DNA of 64,000 nucleotides from contig NZ_CP018888.1 in the NCBI RefSeq assembly GCF_001936335.1, forward strand, positions 1,546,353 to 1,610,352, in the 5' to 3' direction. The DNA comes from Amylolactobacillus amylophilus DSM 20533 = JCM 1125. Lineage in GTDB: Bacteria; Bacillota; Bacilli; Lactobacillales; Lactobacillaceae. The position numbers and the translations under genes were made by a program. Shown here one piece after another: positions 56,590 through 64,000 of this stretch. The notes under the pieces were generated by a model that was not told where the DNA came from, searched no databases, and saw only the letters and a program-made list of their open reading frames with translations. Numbering within the stretch: position 1 is the stretch's first letter; each line of letters begins with the position of its first letter.

Positions 56590-58411
56590 CTAAAATTCGT
56601 TATTTTGAACAGTTAAATTATTTCGGCCCCGGGCCTTTGACCGGTAAAGCATTTGATCAGCACGCTCATATAAATCCTCCGGGCTATAATCTGCTAGGCT
56701 GGTCTGTGCGACGCCAATGGAAATAGTGACGATTAATTCCTCACCATCCACGGAGGTAAAGGTCATCTTATTCAGACTTTCCTTCAACTTTTCTGCAGCA
56801 CATGTTGCCTCTTCTAAGCTACAATTCGGCAGAACAATATTAATTTCATCACCGCCAACACGGTAGCTTTTGGCACTCTTGAAATAACCTGCTCCATCAC
56901 GGTACTAGCCTCCGCTAACCGCGGTTACCTGTAAAGTGGCCAAAGCCGTCATTCAGATTTTTGAAGTGATCAATATCGAGGGCAATCATCAAGAGTGGCT
57001 CTTTTGTCTTCTGCCAATGCTTAAAATTGTTCGCTAATTGTTCAACAAATGAACCGTAGTTATTTAAGCTGGTCAACCAATCGGTGTTTGCCTGCTGTAA
57101 AATGGTGTCCACATAAATATCCTCTGCATTAAATTGTGAGAGCATGAAGTAGACGAGTCCATCGAGGATAATTAAAGAGCTAGAATAGAAAAGAGCTTCG
57201 CTCAAGCTAATCATTCCCATTCCGGGCACAACACCATTTTTGAAAGTGGCTAAGAAATAGAAGATACAAAAAAGAATCAATGCACTTGCATGGAGCACAA
57301 TCGTGCTGACCTTTTGTTTTCTAATTAATATCACCATGATGCCTAAAAACAGTTGAACAACAATGAAAATGGCAACGACAGGAATAGTAAGTCCCGTGTT
57401 TGCCAGTGTATAGTCAAAGAAACGTAGTGCAGTTTTTCCTTGTTTGCCAGGAAACTTCTGCACGTGGCCAAACACGTTTCTACCCGCAATGTAACCTTGC
57501 TTCACGGCGTTCGATGCTAACGGAATATACATATCTTGTTTTAGTGGATTATAAGTGATTGCCGCTGAATCACCGGCGGCTAAAATGTCCGGTTCAGAGG
57601 TCTCAAGCCATTCGTTCGTCAACAGCGCACCAGTTTTGTCCATCTCGACCTTACCAAACAATAATTCAGTATTTGCCAAGAAGCCAGTGCAGACAATTAC
57701 TAGATCTGCGGTAATCTGCCCTTGCGCGGTATTAATGAGTACCTGCTTGGTCCCATTTACACTGCCAAAGGAGTTTTAACCCGATGACCTAAGCGAACGT
57801 CTACCCCATGTTGTTGCAGTGTTTCTACGATTTTAAGCGACATGTCTGCGTCTACGTAGTTATTAAGCAATTGCTTATTACCCTGAATTAGCGTTACTTG
57901 GTGGTCTGTGTTGGCATAGGCCTCGGCCAGTTCAATCCCAATAAAGCAGCCACCTACAATCGCGATATGCTGGTTGTCTTTCGCGCTATTATAGATTGCT
58001 TTTGCCTGCTTATAACCATACACAATAGCACCTTATCGTTATCTATGCCCGTTAAAGGAGGTACCTGAACATAAGAACCCGTGCTCATAATCAACTTATC
58101 GTAAGTATCTGTCACAACCTTTTTGGTGCTCATGTCTTGCACGAGTATGGATTTTTCTTTTGGATTGATCTTTAAAACGTCGTGCATAGTCTTGACTTTT
58201 GCGCCAATACTTGCCAGATGCTCCGGTGTTTCGTAGAACATATCCTCAAGTTTGTCGACGACTCCCTCTAAGTATAAAGAGATACCACACGACAGAAAAG
58301 AAACGTTGTCATTTCGTTCATAAATAGTTAATCAGTGTCTGGATGATTCGTTATAATTTCTTTCGCGGTTGAAACACCAGCGTGTGTGCAGCCAACTATT
58401 ACTAACTTCAT
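56590..58411 (-). pseudogene. NADH oxidase-like / transmembrane / GGDEF chimera, broken by several frameshifts
   Basis: From the ATG at 58411 (after AAGGGG), joined frames give a flavin NAD(P)H oxidase-like part: MKLVIVGCTHAGVSTAKEII, redox-Cys motif NVSFLSCGISLYLEG, the second Rossmann fold HIAIVGGCFIGIELAEAYA, then VIVCTGFLANTELLF and ILAAGDSAAI. The expected dimerisation domain stops at FDYTLANTGLT. It continues in frame into three or four transmembrane helices and a diguanylate-cyclase domain with DWLTSLNNYGSF, LDIDHFKNLND and YRVGGDEINIVLP. Frameshifts are needed near 58330, 58020, 57770, 56925 and 56860, none in a long homopolymer. Whether the oxidoreductase-GGDEF join is native or made by deletion is open. 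It follows the EAL remnant by 21 nt. Confidence 0.8.
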
Positions 58412-58432
58412 CTTATTCCCCTTTTCTTTTAC

Positions 58433-59092
58433 TTAATTATCCGGGTCATCATCAAGTAGCTTCAAAATATGTGGCTTACCATAATAGTACCCTTGTCTTA
58501 ACGTGATATTCATTTTATTCAACAGTTGATCTTCTTCCTCACTCTCAATACCTTCAAGGATAAATCTTAGGTTGTTCTTCTGTGCTAAGTCCCGCAAGAA
58601 AACTATTTTGTCTTGAATTTCCTGGTCAAAAACTGACTCTTCAAAGTTTTGTAGCGCAAATTTCAGTTCACTCAAGTAAGGCATGAATCTGTCGACGTTA
58701 TCCAGCTGGTTCAAGCCAGTGCCAACGTCATCAAGCGAGAGTTCAATGCCCCGTAACTGATAGTTAACTAGTGCTTGTTGTAAATCTTCAAAGTTAATTT
58801 CAACAGGATTATCCTCCTCAGTAAGCTCCACGACGAGTTTTAGGGGGCGCAACAGATTTTGTACATAGATAAGCGCTTCATTAATCTCTGACGTTAATAG
58901 CTGCTGCCGGTTCAGATTAACGGACACGTAACCCACCTTCAAGGCCAGTTTCTGCATACTGCCAATTAGAATACTAGCAATTGTCTTGGCTGGAATCTTA
59001 CTGAAGTCTGCTAGCGGGCGCCATCCATCAGCTGTGTTAACCTTCATTAAAAGCTTATAGCCAACAGATGTTATTTTTCCGCTTTTTGATGA
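58433..59092 (-). pseudogene. EAL-domain c-di-GMP phosphodiesterase, N-terminally truncated
   Basis: 204 aa from the ATG at 59047, or about 219 in the open frame up to 59092. EAL features: VNLNRQQLL, VVELTEEDN, the loop LSLDDVGTGLNQLD (DDFGTG equivalent), ELKFAL, FILEGIES and the final QGYYYGKP. Upstream in frame the EAL signature reads SVGYKLLMKV, so the catalytic Glu of E-A-L is Lys and the first strand (FQPI...) is absent. An in-frame stop lies at 59093-59095 and no ribosome site is visible. It is next to the broken GGDEF gene and probably inactive. Confidence 0.75.
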
Positions 59093-59117
59093 TTATTTTT
59101 TCAGCAGTTTTGATTGC

Positions 59118-59147
59118 TACAAAAAAACAACCGAAATGGTTGCCTTA
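59118..59147 (-). terminator. Terminator of dtd
   Basis: GGCAACCATTTCGGTTG forms a hairpin on the minus strand followed by seven T, about 40 nt beyond the dtd stop. It separates the relA-dtd unit from the EAL remnant. Confidence 0.85.
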
Positions 59148-59182
59148 TTCTCATGGTCCTAGAAAAACTAATAATTATTTAT

Positions 59183-59629
59183 TTAACTAACCCGTTCCTC
59201 AAATATAATCGTCACCGGTCCGTCGTTGTGCAGGTTAACCTGCATATCCGCGCCAAATTCACCGGTTTGAACCAAAAGACCGTTGGCACGCAATCGGTCA
59301 TTGAATTGCTCAAATAGCGGTTCTGCAAGCTCGGGCCGCATTGCTTGTGTGAAACTCGGCCGGTTACCATGGCTCGTGTCCGCCAGTAGCGTGAATTGAC
59401 TGACAGAGAGAATCTGGCCAGCCACATCCGCTAACGCTAGGTTCATCTTGTCATTTTGGTCACTGAAAACACGGAGTTTCGTGATTTTGTCAGCAAATTT
59501 ATGTGCTAAGGATAGTGTATCCCCCTGCTCGATTCCGACGAGTAGTAGAAAACCCTTACCTATCCGGGCGATTTGATTCTGGGCGACCGTGACGCTAGCT
59601 TCTGTAACGCGTTGAACTACAATTCTCAT
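59183..59629 (-). CDS. dtd: D-aminoacyl-tRNA deacylase
   Basis: 148-aa homodimeric editing enzyme that removes D-amino acids from tRNA. MRIVVQRVTEASVTV at the start, SQFTLLADTSHGNRPSF (about 78-94) and the cis-Pro motif NDGPVTIIFE (about 135-144) are intact. Its ATG shares one base with the relA stop (TAATG), the usual relA-dtd coupling. Confidence 0.96.
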   Translation of the reverse strand: MRIVVQRVTEASVTVAQNQIARIGKGFLLLVGIEQGDTLSLAHKFADKITKLRVFSDQNDKMNLALADVAGQILSVSQFTLLADTSHGNRPSFTQAMRPELAEPLFEQFNDRLRANGLLVQTGEFGADMQVNLHNDGPVTIIFEERVS

Positions 59630-61149
59630 TAGCTATCAGACCTCTTCGCTTCATAGACATTTGGCACATCTTTAATCCTCGCCAGGATTTCCTCTAAGTG
59701 TAAGGCGTTTTTCACTGCTACTGTGACATAGATGTGTGCCATGTTGTTGTTATCAACTTTACCAGTGATACTTGCCAGGTTCTTAGACTGTGAATTCAAA
59801 GTTTGGAGAATATCATTCAGCAAACCATTACGGTTGAAGCCATAGATTTCAATGTCGGCGTTATAATTCTGCTCTTTTGCAGCATCATTCACATTCTCCC
59901 AGGCAACATCAATCAACCGACCATTAGTCCTGTCTTCCTCTTTGATATTCTTACAATCATTACGGTGGATGGTCACACCGCGCCCACGCGTGACGTAACC
60001 CACAATGTCGTCACCAGGTAATGGATTACAACACTTAGCCAAACGGATCAAGAGGTTACCAACGCCTTGGATCATGATGCCGTTGTCGTGTTTGATCTTC
60101 ATTGGATCTGAAGACTTCTGCCTGTCGTTTTTATTCTTCTTCTGGGCCTTCTTCGGTTCCTGTTTTTGGTCGGGCTCAGAGGTGTTGGTAAGAATAGCCT
60201 GCTCCATCGACTTTTGTTTGTCAGATTGCCGTTTGCGCCGTTCCTTCTCTGTCAGCTTATTAGCCACCACCAGTGCGGTAACTTCACCATAACCAATTGC
60301 ACTAAACAATTCGCTCTCAGTACTAAAGTTAAATTTCATCAGCGCAATCTGCATGTGTTCTTTGTCCATGTAATTCTTAGGTAAAAAGCCTAGATCACTT
60401 AGCTGATTCTCAAGGGCAGCAACGCCTTTCTCAACGTTCTCGTCCTTTTCCTCGCTCTTAAAGAAACGCTTAATTTTATTGCGGGCGCGACTTGTCTTGA
60501 CGATATTAATCCAATCTCGGCTAGGACGGGCATTACTCTGAGTCAACATCTCGACGATATCACCGTTTTTTAGTTGGTAGGTCAACGGTACAATCTTCCC
60601 GTTGACGCGCGCACCAACCGAGTGACTTCCGACCTCGGTGTGGACTAGATAGGCAAAATCCAGGGGAATCGAACCCTTTGGCAGCTCGTACACATCGCCA
60701 GCTGGCGTGAAGACATAAACGCGATCCGAGAAGATGTCTCCTTTCACGCTCTCCATGAATTCGTGCGCATCAGTACTCTCGTCTTTAATCTCCAGGATCT
60801 CCCGGAAGATATCAATCTTTTTGCCGGCTTCATCGAGCTTAACGGGATTCTTGACTCCTTCTTTATACGCCCAGTGGGCGGCAATACCATACTCGGCAAC
60901 CTCATGCATCTGTTCGGTCCGAATCTGAATTTCTAGTGGCTTAGCGCCGGGTCCAATAATCGTTGTGTGCAGTGACTGATACCCGTTCGCCTTAGGCACC
61001 GCAATGTAATCCTTGAACCTACCAGGCATTGGCTTCCATTTAGTGTGGACTGCGCCCAAAACCGCGTAGCAATCCTTGACCGTCTCGACGAGGACTCGAA
61101 TAGCAAGCAAGTCATATAATTCATTGAACTGCTTGTGTTTGTCCTTCAT
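59629..61149 (-). CDS. relA: RelA/Rsh C-terminal part: synthetase (from within), TGS and ACT domains
   Basis: 506-aa frame that continues the (p)ppGpp synthetase/hydrolase after a one-base shift. It begins MKDKHKQFNELYDLLAIRVL, the middle of the synthetase domain, followed by KPMPGRFKDYIAVPKANGYQ. TGS domain YVFTPAGDVYELPKGSIPLD (about 133-152), a linker with a Lys-rich stretch (about 295-345), the zinc-finger-like region CCNPLPGDDIVGYVTRGRGV and a C-terminal ACT domain follow. No ribosome site precedes the ATG, which overlaps the TGA of the upstream part (ATGA), so it needs coupling, slippage or frame restoration. Confidence 0.85.
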   Translation of the reverse strand: MKDKHKQFNELYDLLAIRVLVETVKDCYAVLGAVHTKWKPMPGRFKDYIAVPKANGYQSLHTTIIGPGAKPLEIQIRTEQMHEVAEYGIAAHWAYKEGVKNPVKLDEAGKKIDIFREILEIKDESTDAHEFMESVKGDIFSDRVYVFTPAGDVYELPKGSIPLDFAYLVHTEVGSHSVGARVNGKIVPLTYQLKNGDIVEMLTQSNARPSRDWINIVKTSRARNKIKRFFKSEEKDENVEKGVAALENQLSDLGFLPKNYMDKEHMQIALMKFNFSTESELFSAIGYGEVTALVVANKLTEKERRKRQSDKQKSMEQAILTNTSEPDQKQEPKKAQKKNKNDRQKSSDPMKIKHDNGIMIQGVGNLLIRLAKCCNPLPGDDIVGYVTRGRGVTIHRNDCKNIKEEDRTNGRLIDVAWENVNDAAKEQNYNADIEIYGFNRNGLLNDILQTLNSQSKNLASITGKVDNNNMAHIYVTVAVKNALHLEEILARIKDVPNVYEAKRSDS

Positions 61150-61901
61150 TTTTTATAAATTGAGTAGATGTGCTTGGGCCGCCCGTATATTTCGTACTTA
61201 ATACCGAGCTCGTCCAGCGTAGCGGTGATTACATCGACAGCGTCTGCGATATAACGTTCACGCTCGTCACGCTTAGACTTCATCAAATTAACTATCCGGT
61301 AATATTGTTGGGGATTGATATAGTGGAGACTCAAATCCTCCAGCTCCCACTTGATCATACTGATACCTAAGCGGTCGGCTAGTGGTGCATATATTTCCAG
61401 TGTTTCATCAGCGATTCTACGCTGCTTATCTGGACGCAGGTGGTCCAGCGTGCGCATGTTATGCAGACGATCAGCCAGTTTAACCATGATTACCCGCAAG
61501 TCTTGCGCCATTGCGATGAGCATTTTGCGGTGATTCTCAGCTAGTTGTTCCTCATGTGATTTGTACTTAATTTTACCCAGCTTAGTCACACCATCAACGA
61601 TAGCGGCAACGTCTTTCCCAAATAATTCTGACACGTCACCCAGTGTAATATTGGTGTCCTCGACCACATCGTGGAGATAGCCGCTAGCAACTGTCTCTGG
61701 ATCCATCTTCAGTTCCGCCAAAATACCGGCAACTTGAATAGGGTGAATGATATAAGGTTGACCCGATTTCCTAATCTGGTCGTGATGCACGTATGAGGCG
61801 AACTCGTAAGCCCTCTGGACGAAAGCTAGGTGCTCGTCATTCATATAAAGACGACAAAGTTCAATGACGTCTTCTTGCGTTAGTTCTTTTGGTTTCGCCA
61901 T
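61146..61901 (-). CDS. relA: RelA/Rsh N-terminal part: (p)ppGpp hydrolase HD domain, truncated before the synthetase
   Basis: 251-aa frame holding the whole HD hydrolase: YVHHDQIRKSGQPYIIHPIQ (about 33-52), LHDVVED (about 76-82), LADRLHNMRTLDHL (about 140-153) and EIYAPLADRLGI. It ends in the synthetase motif YGRPKHIYSIYKK followed by TGA, where the family reads on as KM.... Joining it with the next frame gives 757 aa, normal Rsh size. The A6 run at the junction lacks one A. The hydrolase half could still fold and degrade (p)ppGpp. Confidence 0.88.
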   Translation of the reverse strand: MAKPKELTQEDVIELCRLYMNDEHLAFVQRAYEFASYVHHDQIRKSGQPYIIHPIQVAGILAELKMDPETVASGYLHDVVEDTNITLGDVSELFGKDVAAIVDGVTKLGKIKYKSHEEQLAENHRKMLIAMAQDLRVIMVKLADRLHNMRTLDHLRPDKQRRIADETLEIYAPLADRLGISMIKWELEDLSLHYINPQQYYRIVNLMKSKRDERERYIADAVDVITATLDELGIKYEIYGRPKHIYSIYKK

Positions 61902-61918
61902 TTTAAATTTGTCCCCTT

Positions 61919-62250
61919 TTAACGATAATTATTATGGTGATTATAGCCCAATACGGAAAGCACCAGGTAAATTAAGCCGAAGAAATAATTATAATCTGCA
62001 TAACGAATCAAGACCGTGACTGAAAATACTACCGGCCAAAACAGCAACCAGAAAATATTCAATCTCTGTTTTTTGACCCAATAACCAATGAAGTAAGAGA
62101 TTAAAAAGTTAAGCGCAATAAAAATCCAGCCCACTCGAAGCGGTACCTTAAGTCCAATAATCCCATAACTAGTGCAAATAGGACCGAGAACAAAGAAAGA
62201 TATACAATTACGGCTGTTTTTGACTGCAAAATATGTTTCATAGTTTGCAT
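61919..62250 (-). pseudogene. Small four-helix membrane protein between rsmE and relA, probably frameshifted
   Basis: Two overlapping frames. The first (62250-62101, 49 aa, ATG 3 nt after the rsmE stop, GGAG upstream) has one helix VIVYLSLFSVLFALVMGLL. The second (62134-61919, 71 aa, GTG start with weak ribosome site) has three helices: WIFIALNFLISYFIGYWV, IFWLLFWPVVFSVTVLI and FGLIYLVLSVLGY. Joined by one shift near 62130 they form a plausible four-helix protein of about 106 aa, at the place where lactobacilli often carry a DUF3397-type membrane gene. Identity not established; two separate small proteins are also possible. Confidence 0.45.
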
Positions 62251-62253
62251 CGA

Positions 62254-62997
62254 TTAACTCATCTCCAATTGATATGATAAGGCGCTCAAGAAGTATAATG
62301 GGGCAGTTTCAACGCGTAGAATCCTATTACCAAGCGCAGCGGCTTTAAATTGCTTGCTTTCGAGGAAGCCAATTTCCAGAGGCGAAATACCCCCCTCAGG
62401 CCCGAACACCATGATGATTCTCTGGCTCGGCCTAAGTGCGGTCAGAGCCTCGCGTAGAGCGGAGTGTTCGTGTTGCTTCGCAGCTTCTTCATAGGCAATC
62501 AATCTCGTATCGTAGTCGGTAAAGCTCAACTCGGACAGCTTATCGATTAATCTAACTGTTGGAATATTCTCACGGCGAGACTGCTCTGCTGCCTGTTGTG
62601 CTATCTTCTGGTAACGACTTAATTTTTTATCTATCTTATCACTTTTGATGCGTGAAATTGAGTAGTCTGCATTAAAAAAGATGATATGTTGCACGCCCAT
62701 CTCTGTGGCTTTCTGAATAATAAACTCATTTTTGTCGCCCTTACTAGTACCAACCACAATCGTGGAACTTACTGGTAACTCCGGATTAAGTACCGCTTCC
62801 CGGACAACCTTCACGAGCACCTCATTACCCTTTAGTGCCATAATCACTGCCACGTAGGCATTGTGCTCGGCATCAACTAGTTCAATCTCGTCACTGACTT
62901 GGCTCCGGCGTACCTTAACGATTCTGTGGGCAATCTCACCGTCCAGAATAATCTGGTCATTAATCGAAGCCGTTTTTTCGATAAAATAATGCTGCAT
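62254..62997 (-). CDS. rsmE: 16S rRNA (uracil-1498-N3)-methyltransferase RsmE
   Basis: 247-aa SPOUT-class methyltransferase. The N-terminal PUA-like domain (about 1-75) is followed by the knotted SAM fold: GTSKGDKNEFIIQKATEMGV (about 86-105), AAEQSRRENIPTV and the SAM loop FGPEGGISPLEIGFLES with LGNRILRVETAPL near the end. The frame is open to 63096, but the ATG at 62997 has AAAGGAG 8 nt upstream and starts the conserved MQHYFIE. The upstream extension is decayed prmA. Confidence 0.95.
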   Translation of the reverse strand: MQHYFIEKTASINDQIILDGEIAHRIVKVRRSQVSDEIELVDAEHNAYVAVIMALKGNEVLVKVVREAVLNPELPVSSTIVVGTSKGDKNEFIIQKATEMGVQHIIFFNADYSISRIKSDKIDKKLSRYQKIAQQAAEQSRRENIPTVRLIDKLSELSFTDYDTRLIAYEEAAKQHEHSALREALTALRPSQRIIMVFGPEGGISPLEIGFLESKQFKAAALGNRILRVETAPLYFLSALSYQLEMS

Positions 62998-63023
62998 CTC
63001 AGCCACTCCTTTATAAAAAAAAC

Positions 63024-63963
63024 CTAATCTTGCTGGCGTTCTATCAGTAAGGCAACCCAACGCTCTTGTGGACCCGAATTGTAATCGAGAAACCATGTAG
63101 CCTCAGTGCTCCTCTAATTTAGGCAACTGATCTTGATCAATGCCTGACATGATTACTCGACCTGTTGCTGCTAGGTGTTCCGCTAACTGCTCGGTTAACG
63201 GGAGCAACACCTCGGTCAGAATATTAGCGACAATCAAATCGAATTGCCCAGAGACATTGTTTAGTAGGTCACTTTGAACTAATGCTATTTACTACTATTA
63301 TTCAATCCAATATTCTCTTTGCGGCGGTCATTGCTTGTTCATCGATGGTCTGTCGCTATCACTTGGTCTGCACCTAACTTCTCAGCAGCTATACTGAGAA
63401 TGCCCGAACCCGTCCCTACGTCTAGGACCCGTTGGCGCGCTCTTAAGGCCTTTTCAATGAGTAAAAGCGCCAGCTGCGTGGTAATATGAGTCCCTGTGCC
63501 AAAGGAAAGCCCCGGATCAAGTATGATAGTCTGCTCGTCGGGCAATACTGGCGTGTAGTCCAGCCATTTAGGTACAATCGTGAGGTTTCTGGTCACGTGC
63601 ACCACGTGATAATATTGTTTCCAGCTCTCGCTCCAATCCGTGTCTGCAACCACCTGTTGCGTAATTTGACGTACCCGTTTGGAGACCATAAGACGCTAAC
63701 TCTGCTAACTTAGCCTGAACCAGAAGCTGCAGCTTGTGGGCATCCTCTGTAGCATTAAAATAGCCAGTGACCTCGATGTCTTCTGGCAAAGCTGCAACAG
63801 AAGCCAAATCAATAGTCTCACCGTGGCTTCTGTTTGGTACGGCAATAAAGTCACTGCGCCGTCTAACCTCCACCCCTTGAGCTAATAACTCGTTGGTAAG
63901 ATACTCCGTTAGAGCTTCCTCGGCTTCTTGTGCGGTAGCGATAGTTAGTTGTAATAATTTCAT
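63024..63963 (-). pseudogene. prmA: Ribosomal protein L11 methyltransferase PrmA, broken by frameshifts
   Basis: Total span fits a 313-aa PrmA, read in at least four pieces. The N-terminal domain runs from MKLLQLTIATAQEAEEALTE to LASYGLQTG. After a shift near 63670 come DTDWSESWKQYYHVVHVTRN, LDPGLSFGTGTHITTQLALL and SAM motif VLDVGTGSGILSIAAEKLGA. Further shifts or stops occur at about 63335, 63310 and 63275, then FDLIVANILTEVLLPLTEQL. A last shift near 63105 precedes ERWVALLIERQQD and the stop at 63024. Shifts are not in homopolymers. rsmE follows 27 nt downstream and keeps its own ribosome site. Confidence 0.88.
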
Positions 63964-64000
63964 GGTGGCTCCTTTTAAAAGCGGTCTATTTTGACAGTAA

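Noticed and set aside
61146..61160. Canonical programmed -1 frameshift heptamer in relA
   Set aside because: The site is T AAA AAA, not X XXY YYZ, and no downstream stem-loop or upstream Shine-Dalgarno stimulator stood out. Slippage is kept only as one of several options.
1..64000. CRISPR array, prophage, tRNA or rRNA genes
   Set aside because: No regularly spaced repeats, phage structural or integrase genes, and no tRNA or rRNA sequence were recognised on either strand by eye.

Overview
The window looks like chromosomal DNA of a low-to-moderate GC Gram-positive bacterium, most likely a member of the Lactobacillaceae (lactic acid bacteria). Evidence: Bacillales/Lactobacillales gene order throughout (asnS-dnaD-nth-ponA-recU-ypsA-gpsB-rnpB-rlmL; recO-era-cdd-ybeY-phoH-yqeY-rpsU; glyQS-dnaG-rpoD-trmK), a class B RNase P RNA, T-box leaders in front of glyQS and hisS-aspS, a RexAB-type recombination nuclease, GMN-type CorA, and a mevalonate-route isoprenoid cluster. 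Species cannot be named from the sequence.

Layout. 1-3.5 kb: end of a nitroreductase behind an HxlR-like operator, degV, lplA, corA. 3.6-7.4 kb: cinA C-terminal protein, a decayed IS30-family transposase, a membrane-anchored metallophosphoesterase, rlmL-like methylase. 7.4-25 kb: rnpB and a conserved cell-wall/replication/repair block (gpsB, ypsA, recU, ponA, nth, dnaD, asnS, ypmB-like, dinG, rexA, rexB). 25-29.2 kb: mvk-mvaD-pmk-fni, the four genes that turn mevalonate into IPP/DMAPP. 29.2-32.6 kb: a four-gene operon of unknown function behind a near-consensus promoter (63-aa peptide, two helical proteins, ABC exporter); this is the best candidate for an undescribed system. 32.6-37.6 kb: rsmF-type methylase with two unknown partners, lepB, a 60-aa protein, a tautomerase, mscL. 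37.6-51 kb: pepT, nif3, trmK, rpoD, dnaG, glyS, glyQ, T-box, recO, era, cdd, ybeY, phoH, yqeY, rpsU. 51-64 kb: msrAB and hisS-aspS are intact but are interleaved with damaged genes.

The last 13 kb is marked by gene decay. PPSR (yqfL) and yitT have lost both 3' ends where they meet. A NADH-oxidase-like/transmembrane/GGDEF protein is broken by about five frameshifts. Its EAL-domain neighbour has lost its N-terminus, including the EAL glutamate. prmA is broken by several frameshifts. relA is split by one nucleotide in an A6 run that lies inside the synthetase RxK motif, leaving the (p)ppGpp hydrolase half open. Both nucleotide second-messenger systems visible here (c-di-GMP and (p)ppGpp) are therefore compromised or conditionally expressed.

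No tRNA, rRNA, CRISPR array, prophage or replication origin was seen. Most genes are in tight, often overlapping, operons on the minus strand.
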